Part shown: piece by piece, positions 55,391 to 64,000 of the stretch
How positions within the stretch are numbered: position 1 is the first letter of the stretch
Layout of the letters: each line of letters begins with the position of its first letter
Source of the DNA: Hymenopus coronatus
Lineage: Eukaryota; Arthropoda; Insecta; Mantodea; Hymenopodidae
DNA length: 64,000 bases
Direction of reading: 5' to 3'
NCBI GenBank assembly: GCA_030762935.1
Contig: CM060900.1
Location: 287,727,784 to 287,791,783, forward strand
Notes under the pieces: generated by a model
What the model was told of the DNA's origin: nothing
The model's input: only the letters and a program-made list of their open reading frames with translations
The model's database searches: none
Program-made: the position numbers and the translations under genes

Positions 55391-56619
55391 TATACGTGGT
55401 CAGTTTAAAAAGTATTGCAAATTTTGTGTTTTTTCAAAAAGTATTTATTTATTCATGAATATCTATTTTGTCCCCTTCAAAGTAATCCCCACCAGATATC
55501 ATACACATGTACCAACGTTTTTTCCAATCCTCAAAGCACTTTAAAACATTGTTTTTTGTGATCTTGTTCAGCTCCTCCTTCGATGAAGCCCTTATCTCCT
55601 CAATCGTGGCGTAGCATTGTCCTTTCGTGGGCCTCTTCAGTTTTGGGGGGAAGAAAAAAGTCATAGGGGGCCAGGTTGGCTGTGGCATCGTAAGTGTGTT
55701 GATTATGGCCAAAAATTCGCGCACAAGCTACGATATGTGAGCAGGGATGTTATCATGGTGCAAAAGCCAATTTTTGTTCTTCCACAAATCTGGGCATTTC
55801 TGGCGGATTGCTTCGCACAAATTATACATAACTTGCAGGTAATATTCCTTATTGACCGTTCTACCCTGTAGCAAGAACTCATGATGCACCATGCTCCTGT
55901 AATCGAAGAAGACTGTAAGCAAAACCTTCACATTCGACCGAACTTGGTACCCTTTTTTTCGATCTCGGCTCATGTGGCAGCAGCCATTGGGATGATTCAT
56001 CAGCAGTTATGCCCCCCTGGAGCAAATTTGGGTCATTGCGGACAGAGGCCAACGGCTCCTTAGCAAAGTTAATGTGATGGTGTGTTTAGTCGATATTGAG
56101 CAACTTTGATACAAATTTTGCGGTAACCTGTCTCATGCCCAAATCAGTGTTAAAAATCAAATGGTACATGCCAATCGATATGTTTAGGTCCTCAGCAATT
56201 TCTCTAACGGTGATTCGATGATTGGCCAACATTATTTTCTTCACTTCTTCAATGTTTTTGTCTGTTGTTGACGAGCTCAGGCATCTGGGATGCTCTACAT
56301 CGTTCACATCTTCGAACCTCTTACAACATTTTGCACCACCAATAAATGTTGCTTTGGTCCAAGGTAACTTCACCGTATGCCACAATCAACATTCTGAATG
56401 CATCGGCGCACTTAATTTTGTTTTTCACACAAAATTTGATACAGATTCTTTGTACCAGTTTTTGGAAAAGGCAAAATTCAAAGACGAGCCAAAACATGTC
56501 CAAGTAAAATAGCTGTGAACAATTAACTGAACATTCAAAATGGACAAGCTTGTCAACATAAGTGAGGGACATGAGTACTAACATTTCGCCACAAAACAAT
56601 CGAAAATTGAATATACGTA
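55391..56619 (-). pseudogene. mariner transposase with internal deletion
   Basis: LVQRICIKFCVKNKIKCADA, FRMLIVAYGEVTLDQSNIY (56470-56345), a break, RASQ/SSSTTDKNIEEVKKIMLANH then RITVREIAEDLNISIGMYHL (second helix-turn-helix), RQVTAKFVSKLLNID. The first catalytic block survives as ITADESSQW: about 13 residues between the Asp and SQW are deleted. Then VRSNVKVLLTVFFDYRSMVH, LLHHDNIPAHIS (second Asp), and FFFPPKLKRPTKGQCYATIE to FEGDKIDIHE. The PPYSPD block is deleted; the third Asp position is Tyr or Asp depending on frame. Possible ends TATACGTGGTCAG and TACGTATATTCA. The protein end sits about 60 bp from the left end, as usual in mariner. Confidence 0.88.
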
Positions 56620-56649
56620 GCCTGTGGAAATTCAAAATTTCTTCTCATA

Positions 56650-57080
56650 TTTAAATGCATCATTTATGCTTAACCAACACCTATGGGAGATATCATTGTC
56701 AAAATTATTACCATTTACACTTAAATTCACTATTGTTATCTTTCAATAGTATATGTTTGTAATATCAGAAAACTGCTAATATGATTCCAAATTTAGACAA
56801 TGGGAATTATGAATAAATGTATCTAAAAACATGCAATTTGCAAAAAGTCTCTCTCATTCATATGAATGAAATTCAAAAGACTCAAGCTGGACATGACCTT
56901 CATTGTGACCAGCATTTTCTTGGTCATGTGCTGAGATGCATCTCCAGTTTTGGAATGAATAAAACAGAGCTGTGTGCTACTTCATTGACACATGTGCAAA
57001 TTTGCTAAGTCACCTCTTTAAGTGGCGTAACAGATGAGACATCAGTTCATACAATAAATTATGGCAGATCTGGTACCAGA
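56650..57080. other. unassigned
   Basis: AT-rich; a 63-codon plus frame (56817-57008) has no motif that I recognise. Confidence 0.4.
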
Positions 57081-57300
57081 AGTGGGTTTTCCTGAGAATG
57101 GAGAAAGTATTATATAACCAGGAAGGACTTCGCTGAAGTAAATTATATGGAACACTATAGATTTAAACACGAAAATGTCAGGTGATTAGCACAACATTTT
57201 CTTCCCGAAACAGAAATGAGAAGCAAACATGAGAATACTTTTGCAATGTGGTTTTAGAAAATATAGCAGGATTAGAACCCAGAGCCCATAAAACATTTCT
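57080..57300 (+). pseudogene. possible Harbinger N-terminal scrap
   Basis: TRKDFAEVNYMEHYRFKHEN then VR, stop, LAQHFLPETEMRSKHENTFA resembles the HARBI1 N-terminal pattern FxxxYRFxxxTVxxLxxxL.P. The rest is too decayed to confirm; chance similarity is possible. Confidence 0.25.
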
Positions 57301-57585
57301 GCAAAGTCATGACTGCTGTAAGGAAACATGAATCGGATTAAATTACATTTTTGACAAGTACTACTGCAGTTCAAGGAGCAGAAGTGGAATGGCAACAGCA
57401 TCATATGTTCGCTGATATTTTGATTACAGTGTGTCTGTAATAGAGACTGATGTACAGCGGATGGAAAGTAAATGAGTTGATCAACTCAGCTGGTTACAAA
57501 CTGCAACATGGCAGAGCAAAGTATTTTCTTTGTGCTGTCTCTTTTGTTAAATAAAATGTCTAACAGTTGTTACCTGCCGAGTTGT

Positions 57586-57630
57586 AAATAATAATAATAA
57601 TAATGATGATGATGATGATGATGATAATAT
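57586..57630. repeat. AAT/GAT microsatellite
   Basis: AATAATAATAATAATAAT followed by seven GAT/TGA units. Adjacent AGC repeats (57632-57645) follow. Confidence 0.9.
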
Positions 57631-57639
57631 TAGCAGTAG

Positions 57640-58324
57640 CAGTAGTAAAAAAAAAAGTGTATAACAGTCATGCTCAACATTTCTTAAAACAACCTAAAAG
57701 CTTACATTTCATCTACTTCTCTTCTTAATGACCATGTCTATTTCTTTTTTACTTTAGCAAAATACTCGCCAACCTTTTTGCTATCCTTACTAAAAAGTTT
57801 GAGTAAAGCTATCTTTCTGTCCATTTTTAGCCATTTATACACAATTTCCTCCAAAACTCTGTCCCTTTACAGTCAAAATCTATATGTTCCATATTTTCCT
57901 TTTCACCATATATTGGGCATTGATTCTGTTGGAGTCCTTTTCTCATACCCTTTAGTCTTCACATACCTGCTCGTACCCAAGCAAAATTCTCCCTTTGTTC
58001 TTTATTTAATTTATGCACACACATTCTTCTTTCCCATGTGTTTTTTTATTTGTATATATGTTCCTAATGATCTTTTTTCCCATACACTGCTGAACAATTT
58101 TTTTATTTCTGTATGTTCAAATCTCCTCCTAACTCCTTTCCAGAAACCATTTGCAGTGTTTTCCCTCTTTCTTCAAATTTCCCCAAATCCAATATGTTCC
58201 CCACCCATTTTTCCTCAAATTCTTTTCTTGGCCTGTCATATTCTCTGTGTCATCCTCCTATCTCTTTTCTGACATAATCATTTTCACGTAACTGTTCTCT
58301 TGTGATGACATACCTTTTGACTGC
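57640..58324 (-). other. probable LINE continuation downstream of ORF1
   Basis: The plus strand shows a 164-codon pyrimidine-rich frame (57778-58272), which I take as a shadow. On the minus strand the sequence is A/G-rich with pieces such as YVITREQLREN, KNGWGTYW and CKWFLERS, in the style of LINE coding sequence but without a diagnostic motif. The adjacent ORF1 ends at 58325. Confidence 0.3.
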
Positions 58325-58705
58325 CTATCTTCTCCAGCAGGTCTCTGATTGCCCTTTGGACTTCCTCTTCTTACTGGTGTAACTTATCTCTCTCTCTATG
58401 GCCATCAAAAGATCGAGCTGAGTTGTATCCTGTTGCTGCAATCTGATGTCCCTTGCACCACTATCTTGTTCAGCCACCATGTGTCCATCAATCCAAAGAT
58501 ATAAATTCCGAATGAAAGCCTGTTTCCCTTCCATTCTTGCTGCCTTCATTTGTTGAATTAATTTCTTTTTCAAAGCATGTTGCTCCACTGATAAACCCCT
58601 ATTTATAAAAATGTCTGTTCCTTTTAGTTGTATTGTCCTCTTCAGCACTTCATAAACAAGCTGCACACACGTAAATCGCACCGCTATCATTCTTGCTCCT
58701 CTTAA
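58325..58705 (-). pseudogene. LINE ORF1, C-terminal part (split by piggyBac)
   Basis: Continues the ORF1 that starts at 60744. After the TTAA it reads RGARMIAVRFTCVQLVYEVL, KRTIQLKGTDIFINRGLSVE then QHALKKKLIQQMKAARMEGK and LYLWIDGHMVAEQ, ending at 58325. This follows the C-terminal pattern of L1-type or CR1-type ORF1 proteins (RP..VRF..., KGT.IFI.EDLS...R..RKKL...M..AR..GK.A), an RNA-binding RRM and CTD region. Open without stops for 126 codons. Presumed role: chaperone of LINE RNA. Confidence 0.75.
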
Positions 58706-60312
58706 CCTTTTCGTGGATATGGACATCATATGACGTCACTTTTAAAATGCAGGAGAACCGATATGGACGTCATATGATGTCCTGTGCATGCATGCATTTA
58801 ATACTTATTTAACCCTAATAATTTTAATTTTTATCTTTTATAATAAATTTAAATAAATTCTAGAATAAATAAAGTCTTACCTTTAAAGGTTCCTTTTTCA
58901 ATGGTACATCTCAAAACATGGATACACACTTAAGGGCACATCTCCACATTCACGGCATATCATGTTAGTCTCTTTACGGACTCCTTTTTTACGGCACGCC
59001 AAACACCTTTGAAATGGACGCAATTTTTTTGCTGTTGGTGGTATCCTTTTAGGAAAGTGTTTTCCTTCAAGTCTGAGGGGTGCAGGGGTTGTAGATTTCT
59101 TATCGCCTGTATGAAGAGGCCTCTGAATGCTATAGTGCTCAATTAGTCTACAAGCTAATGATATGCGGAAATCCAGGTAGGTCATCGTCTTGCGTGGGTT
59201 TAGAGTTCTCCAAATTACTAAACAATTGTATATGGTGATATCCATCTGGTGCAAAAATAGCTTTTTATACCATTTAACTGTTTTTCATAAAGAAGGATAT
59301 GATTGCAATACCTGATCTACTAGATCCACACCACCCATATGCATATTGTATTCCTGGATAACATCAGGCTTGTAAATTGACATTTTGGTGTGGGCATCTA
59401 TTCTTCCAGTGTCAATCATCAAAATCTTAGGGCTGCAATTGGACAATGCTGTAACCACTCTCCTATCTTGCCAAGTAATGTAGGTCAAGGGTGGGAGCTG
59501 ATGCACCTGCATTTCTCCTTTCCTTAGAGTCTTTGTATTCACATTCTTCGGCAAACCAATAAGATTTGAACGCACTGTTCCAATTGCATTTGTGTTCCTT
59601 TTGTATAAGGCCATGTATAATTTAGGGGAGCTGTACCAATTATCTAAATATAGAGTCCTACCCTGGTCACGTATAGGTTCCATCAGGTGCATTACTATGG
59701 AGCCAGATAACTCCAAATCTTTGTCTCCATTATTATCAGTTCCTTAACCAGTGTAAATGCAGGTATTGTAAAGATATCCCATTTTACTTTCACAAAGATT
59801 AAAACTCTTTATGCCAAATCTGGCCCTCTTTGTTTTGATGTATTGCTTCCAACTTAAGTGGGCCTTCCAAAGCATAAAGCTTTCATCTACAGTGACCTAT
59901 CACCAGGCACATAATTTTCTTTGAATTTTGAAATAATATATTCCAAAACTGACCTAACATTGTGCTTAGCTAGCTCCACGTATATACATTTGTACGCACA
60001 TAGTACACGCCTGACTCACAAATTAGGTGTGTTCGACGTACAGAATGACTTTTGCTACAGAGAAAAAATTAGTGATATTTAAACTTTTGTTAATACAGTC
60101 TCTCTTTTGTTTCTACAATAGATGTATAGTGCCTTTAATGAGCGTTAAGCCAGTTTTTGTTTCATTAAAATATCTTAATAAATACCAAAGATACGAATGT
60201 TTATGAACAAAGCATATTTACCTACATTTAACAATTTAAATGCTTTGAATTGTTTATTGGGTATCCATTACCAGCCGTGCAGCATTTAAATGGCCATCCC
60301 TCAAGCAGTTAA
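58702..60312 (-). mobile_element. piggyBac element inserted in LINE ORF1, TTAA duplication
   Basis: Element 58706-60308 (1603 bp) between TTAA at 58702-58705 and 60309-60312. The left end reads CCTTTTCGTGGATATGGACA; the right end (minus strand) CTGCTTGAGGGATGGCCATT. The two ends match poorly, suggesting decay. Removing the element and one TTAA rejoins ORF1 in frame. Near the left end GATATGGACRTCATATGAYG then TC occurs twice (58718-58739, 58758-58779). Confidence 0.85.
58898..59930 (-). pseudogene. piggyBac transposase, catalytic core to C-terminus
   Basis: Readable from VTVDESFMLWKAHLSWKQYI (about 59895; first Asp), KTKRARFGIKSFNLCESKMG, one in-frame stop, LELSGSIVMHLMEPIRDQGR, TLYLDNWYSSPKLYMALY (second Asp), IGTVRSNLIGLPKN, PPLTYITWQDRRVVTALSN, MHMGGVDLVDQVLQSYPSL (third Asp), a frameshift at 59285, then MDITIYNCLVIW, TYLDFRISLACRLIEHYSIQ and the Cys-rich domain RCLACRKKGVRKETNMICRE, CGDVPLSVYPCFEMYH. 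Stop plus frameshift inactivate it, but the DDD triad is intact. The N-terminal domain before VDES lies in 59930-60200 and is not readable. PGBD4-like. Confidence 0.9.
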
Positions 60313-60744
60313 TCTTCCCATTCTAAAGGCTTCAGCAATCTCCTATCCCTGTAGCATCATTGCAAGTTTTCCTTCCAGGATCTCTCTGACTTCTTGTATG
60401 GGCCATACTCCACTCCTTTCTTTCATTCCTGCAATGACCAAATTGAACTTGCGATACATGTCTTCCAATAACTCTACTCTTCTTTTTACGTGTCGTACCT
60501 CTATACCCACATTTTGTACATCATTTCTTATTTCATCTTTGATTTCTATTAGTTCTTTTTCCACTCATTTAAGCTTGTTTGCTATCCTTTCGTCAATATC
60601 CTTCACTCTAACCAGAATTTCCTTCATGACATCTTGATTACCATTGGGTCCACGGTTGGTTTCAATTCCACCAATTATCAACAGAGAGCCTATTACACAT
60701 AATAGAAGAAATATGTTTGCCATCTTTTCTACAGCTTGGTTCAT
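60309..60744 (-). pseudogene. LINE ORF1, N-terminal part, with 2A-like motif and coiled coil
   Basis: ATG at 60744. MNQAVEKMAN, a hydrophobic stretch IFLLLCVIGSLLII (residues 11-24), then GGIETNRGPNG (residues 25-35), close to the 2A-like consensus D(V/I)ExNPGP found at the N-terminus of several LINE ORF1 proteins; Asp is Gly and Pro is Arg here. Then a heptad-rich segment ILVRVKDIDERIANKLK, one stop, VEKELIEIKDEIRNDVQ, HVKRRVELLEDMYRKFNLVI then AGMKERSG and EILEGKLAMMLQG, a stop, and AFRMGRL at the TTAA. Continues at 58705. Confidence 0.75.
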
Positions 60745-60889
60745 TTTAAACTCATTCTATTTTAACCTATTAAATGTTCCAATCTTTCCTCTGTGTACTT
60801 CAATGCTTACTCTCATTGTTACTTATTTCCTTTTTCCTTTTACTCCAGGAGATCATACATCTTCTCCCTTTCAATGCTAGCATAGTACT

Positions 60890-61390
60890 AATTATATTTA
60901 TGAGCACTCTCTTGCTTATGGCAAACTTTGAATATTCACAATAATGACATACAGTATCGCTAAAATCGAACACAGCTAACCTGACTGTGAATAGCCTGCA
61001 ATAATGCTGTAGGTGAAATGGAAATTTATCTTATTTATGAAAATAAATTTCTCTGTTTGTGCCTACTTCAGGCTTGCATAGTTATAAATTATATAAATGT
61101 TATAAATTAGTCAGCACATTAAGTAGATGCTACACTTATAACTACTGTATTGTGGTTCCTCACAAATGGAATTAGAAAGTGATACTATTGCATATAAATT
61201 TTCCAGCTTAACATATTTAACCATACCTGCAACTCCTCAATTCAAATACCCATTGTTCATGTTGAAAAAGAGTTCATGTTCAATATGAAATGCAGAAATA
61301 TTCAGACTTGTTATTAGTGGACAACTACAACAAATTTAATCCACAAATTTTCTAAGTGGTGTTGTAAATAAATATCTAAACTGACACTCA
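60890..61390. other. AT-rich, nothing recognised
   Basis: No repeat ends or long frames recognised. Confidence 0.5.
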
Positions 61391-61399
61391 CAAAAACCT

Positions 61400-61740
61400 A
61401 AATAGGGGTTCATATATAATGAAACAGGTTAAGAGTACTGTGGACAACTAACACTGAAACAAGTACATTATGCTTTCATAATATAAAATATGGAGTAAGA
61501 TTGTGAGGAAATATTGCAGTTAAGGAAATATGTAAAATTTTCAAATTACAGAAAAGGGCCAAAAGAATATTAAGGAAATAGGAAAGAAAACATACTTGTA
61601 AAGATGTACAAAAAATAGAAACCTAACAATTCCATGTATAACAGCCTGTTTGTGCAGTGCATGTGCTTGAATATGGCACTGTGCTCCCTAACTGTATGCT
61701 ATACAGTGCAAGTGGTCGCTTTCTTCTCAGTAGCACTAGT
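61400..61740 (+). pseudogene. Jockey-like LINE ORF2 C-terminal scrap
   Basis: Across frame changes: IKYGVRL (about 61480), GNIAVKEICKIFKLQKRAKR then ILRK (61500-61580), KHTCKDVQKI. This fits the LINE tail pattern YG...WG......I..LQKRAIRII......SC...F found after the RT domain in Jockey and CR1 groups. Only about 60 residues. Confidence 0.55.
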
Positions 61741-61744
61741 GATC

Positions 61745-62440
61745 AGCAGTGTTATGTAATGAAAGGGCAATCATTAATGTGAATGGTGCCCACACCAACA
61801 AATTATTTCAATCCTGAATGGGAAGCTACATACTTCTTCTTGGAATGTGGCAGTGGTGTTATTTGTTTAATTAGTCAAAAAATTGAAAGTGCTGAAACAA
61901 TTTAATCTTAAGTGTCATTTTAATACACTGCATGTTAGTAATTATTCAGTTCTTGAAAATGAATTCACCATAAAGCTTATATTCATTTGTTTTTAGTCTT
62001 CATTGTAATATTATTCAAATATTATAATAAGTTTTATTTTAATTGAAAGTTACTGAGTTGGAATAATAACATTGGAAACATTACTAAAAGCAACCTTACA
62101 GAAAAGAAGACAATATGCAACTAACCTCAAAAAGCTGACACCAAACCACAATAAAGGGAAACTCCACATGTAATTAATTTATTCAATTAAATCTATTCTA
62201 ATAATGAAATAACTGTACAAAATCAAGGCTTAAAAACTGCATAACCTACTCCAAAAAAACCAAATGCTTTAGCAGCAAACATAGAGATTGCATACACAAA
62301 ACTCAAAAAGAAAGAAAAAACAAACATCATAAATCAATGTGAAAAACTGCTAAAAATTATGACCACCACAAATCATAATTTTCTGGACAAACCAACCTTA
62401 AAATCAAAACCAGTCAAAAGCAACAAAAGCTGATAAAAGC
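61745..62440. other. AT-rich, then A-rich start of a PLE
   Basis: 61745-62080 shows nothing. From about 62090 the plus strand becomes A-rich like the following PLE and may be its 5' part. Confidence 0.4.
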
Positions 62441-62449
62441 AACAGAATA

Positions 62450-63960
62450 GTAATCCTTGATAAAACTCATTTCTCCAGCATAGAAAACATTTTACAAAAT
62501 GATGATTTCACAGAAATTCAAGGAGATTGACATAACAATGCTTAAAAAACTACAACCTTACAATAAACAGAACCAACACAATCTTAAAAACTCCAAACTA
62601 AAATTGTATGCACTTCCAAAAATACATAAAACAGGAAATAACATGAGACCAACAGTCAAAAACAAAGACTTGCCTAGATACACACTGTCAAAATATACAA
62701 AAGTTTAATGCCTCAACAAAATGTCGCAGCTTAAGCCTAACAATACAACAAGCCTTATCAATAAACTTCAAATCTAAAACCAGAAGAAATATTAGTATCA
62801 TGCAATGTAAAAGATCTATATCCAAACATACCGCAATGCCTAACGAATTGTTAACCCAAAAGGGCATCCAGAAAATAGAAATAGAAAACTACCTAAAACT
62901 AACTGTTATACTTAAGTCAGAAGTATTTCTTATTCAACAACAAAATATACCAACAAACTATTGGTTTAACAATGGGAAACATTTCATTGCAAACCTTCAT
63001 GAGCTTCCTTGAAACAGAAATAAACGCAGCATTCCCACACGTTTAAAACCTGGCACAGAGATGTAGACGATACCCAAATAACTTATGCCAGATGCTTTGA
63101 AACTTCTGAACATCCACAGAAATAATAGAGGAAAATATTTTATTGTTTCTTGATTTTTAAAAATAATAACAGAAAAAATCACCTAATCTTTGGAGATTAC
63201 CATAAACCAATCCAAGTAGACAATTACACAAAAAACATAGCTACAACCCCATAAAACATACACAAGCAGCATTGTACAGCCTAACCCACATATGAGTTTT
63301 CATTCTATTGAAAGAAGATGGTGATAGAACTGAATGTGAAAACATAATATACATAACAATCAACAATAGCTTCAGCCTGCAATCAAAAAAGATAAAAAAG
63401 AAAATTCAAACTAAAATAAATCATAGACATCACAAAACAAGCCAAATAAAGAACAAATTCATCTGAAAGAAAATGGCATACCACACTCTATATCACACAT
63501 TCCAAAAACAAAACAACAACAAAATGTTTAAAAAAATTAATCACCACATCCGCATCCCAAAATATCTTTAGCCTACAGAAAATACTTTGTACTAACCTGA
63601 CCAAAATTTAGATAGGAAAACTAAGGTGCGTAATATCAAATAAGACCTGGAAACAAGATTGAAGGAACATCTTTTAGCAATTAAATACAAAGAGACAGAT
63701 GAATTCACCTTAGTCCACCATTTCTGGTTAACAAACCATGGAATAAATTAAATCATAACAATTATAAAAGCCTGAGATATTTGGAGAAAATCTACAACAT
63801 AAAGAATTACGGCATTTAAAGAATTTTGATTTTCCGCCACACAGCACCCTTTGGAAGTACATTAAAAGAGCACCACTCATGCCAAAGTCATTCACTTTAA
63901 CAACTGAGAATAATACTGCATCAGTTGGAGACTGAAGTGCTTATGTTTTGAAACATGTCC
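62450..63960 (+). pseudogene. Penelope-like element, RT and GIY-YIG tail
   Basis: SKLKLYALPKIHKTGNNMRP then TV (62585-62650) is the PLE hallmark (LYGLPKIHK). Next PEEILVSCNVKDLYPNIPQC (62770-62840), FLFNNKIYQQTIGLTMGN (about 62925-62975; family GLAMGS), VDDTQITYARCFETSEHPQK (about 63062-63120; the VDD catalytic pair intact), then a decayed stretch and LETRLKEHLLAIKYKETDEF, LVHHFWLTNHGIN (63645-63740) from the GIY-YIG half; the GIY and YIG motifs themselves are lost. Ends near a degenerate hammerhead (CTGAAGT...GAAACATGTCC, 63932-63960). Very A-rich, many stops. Confidence 0.85.
63932..63960 (+). ncRNA. degenerate hammerhead core of the right-hand PLE
   Basis: CTGAAGT, a short GCTTAT...TTTT segment and GAAACATGTCC. 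Core position A9 is T and stem II is largely lost, but the GAAACATGTC side, with a GTC cleavage triplet, is canonical. Probably inactive. Confidence 0.35.
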
Positions 63961-64000
63961 AGGTAAAATTACTTTTTAGTGGTTTCCAGTATTACTATTC

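Noticed and set aside
57778..58272. 164-codon plus-strand open frame
   Set aside because: Pyrimidine-rich and lying opposite probable LINE coding sequence; no recognisable domain.

Overview
The window is eukaryotic nuclear DNA, most likely from an insect with a large, repeat-rich genome. Two exons are recognisable host coding sequence. Both are on the minus strand and both belong to an ortholog of the fragile X protein gene Fmr1. Exon A (40942-41178) encodes the stretch between the Tudor domains and KH1. Exon B (9511-9658) encodes most of the first canonical KH domain. Their splice sites and codon phase fit each other, so 9659-40941 is one intron of about 31.3 kb. The flanking introns run off both ends of the window (at least 9.5 kb downstream and 22.8 kb upstream). 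The protein sequence is arthropod-like; the insect order cannot be settled from this window.

Nearly everything else is transposable-element debris, layered inside those introns. In order: a mariner C-terminal scrap and a DUF7869-like scrap (0.3-1.3 kb); a Gypsy element with both LTRs and a GTAT target duplication (2.98-6.2 kb); a Tc1-like scrap (7.1-7.7 kb); Fmr1 exon B (9.5 kb); an APE-type LINE (13.7-16.6 kb); an inverted pair of an unclassified repeat carrying a CA microsatellite (16.8-19.1 kb); a longer DUF7869-like fossil (19.3-20.1 kb); a mariner complete to both TIRs (22.4-23.7 kb); a tRNA-type SINE (24.8-25.1 kb); a CGGBP1-like hAT (25.3-27.2 kb); a solo Gypsy LTR (27.2-27.7 kb); a foldback repeat into which a second SINE copy has jumped (27.8-28.7 kb); a compound Penelope-like element (PLE) with hammerhead motifs (29.2-32.4 kb); two piggyBac elements (32.4-34.7 and 35.4-36.7 kb); a second Gypsy with an ATAT duplication (36.9-40.5 kb); and Fmr1 exon A (41 kb).

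Beyond exon A: Gypsy pol fragments (43.1 and 49-50 kb), a mariner joined to a PLE (44.8-46.3 kb), a LINE endonuclease (46.7-48.4 kb, minus), a Harbinger transposase fossil (52.6-53.3 kb), another head-to-head PLE pair (54.1-55.4 kb), a mariner (55.4-56.6 kb), a LINE ORF1 split by a piggyBac insertion (58.3-60.7 kb), a Jockey-like LINE tail (61.4-61.7 kb) and a PLE (62.5-64 kb).

No element looks intact: every transposase or reverse transcriptase reading contains stops, frameshifts, deletions or lost catalytic residues. The most informative structures are the seamless TTAA insertion into the LINE ORF1, the two head-to-head PLE loci, the hammerhead cores in PLE tails, and the SINE nested in a foldback arm. 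No bacterial features, CRISPR array, rRNA or true tRNA gene was seen. All family assignments come from reading motifs by eye, with no database search.
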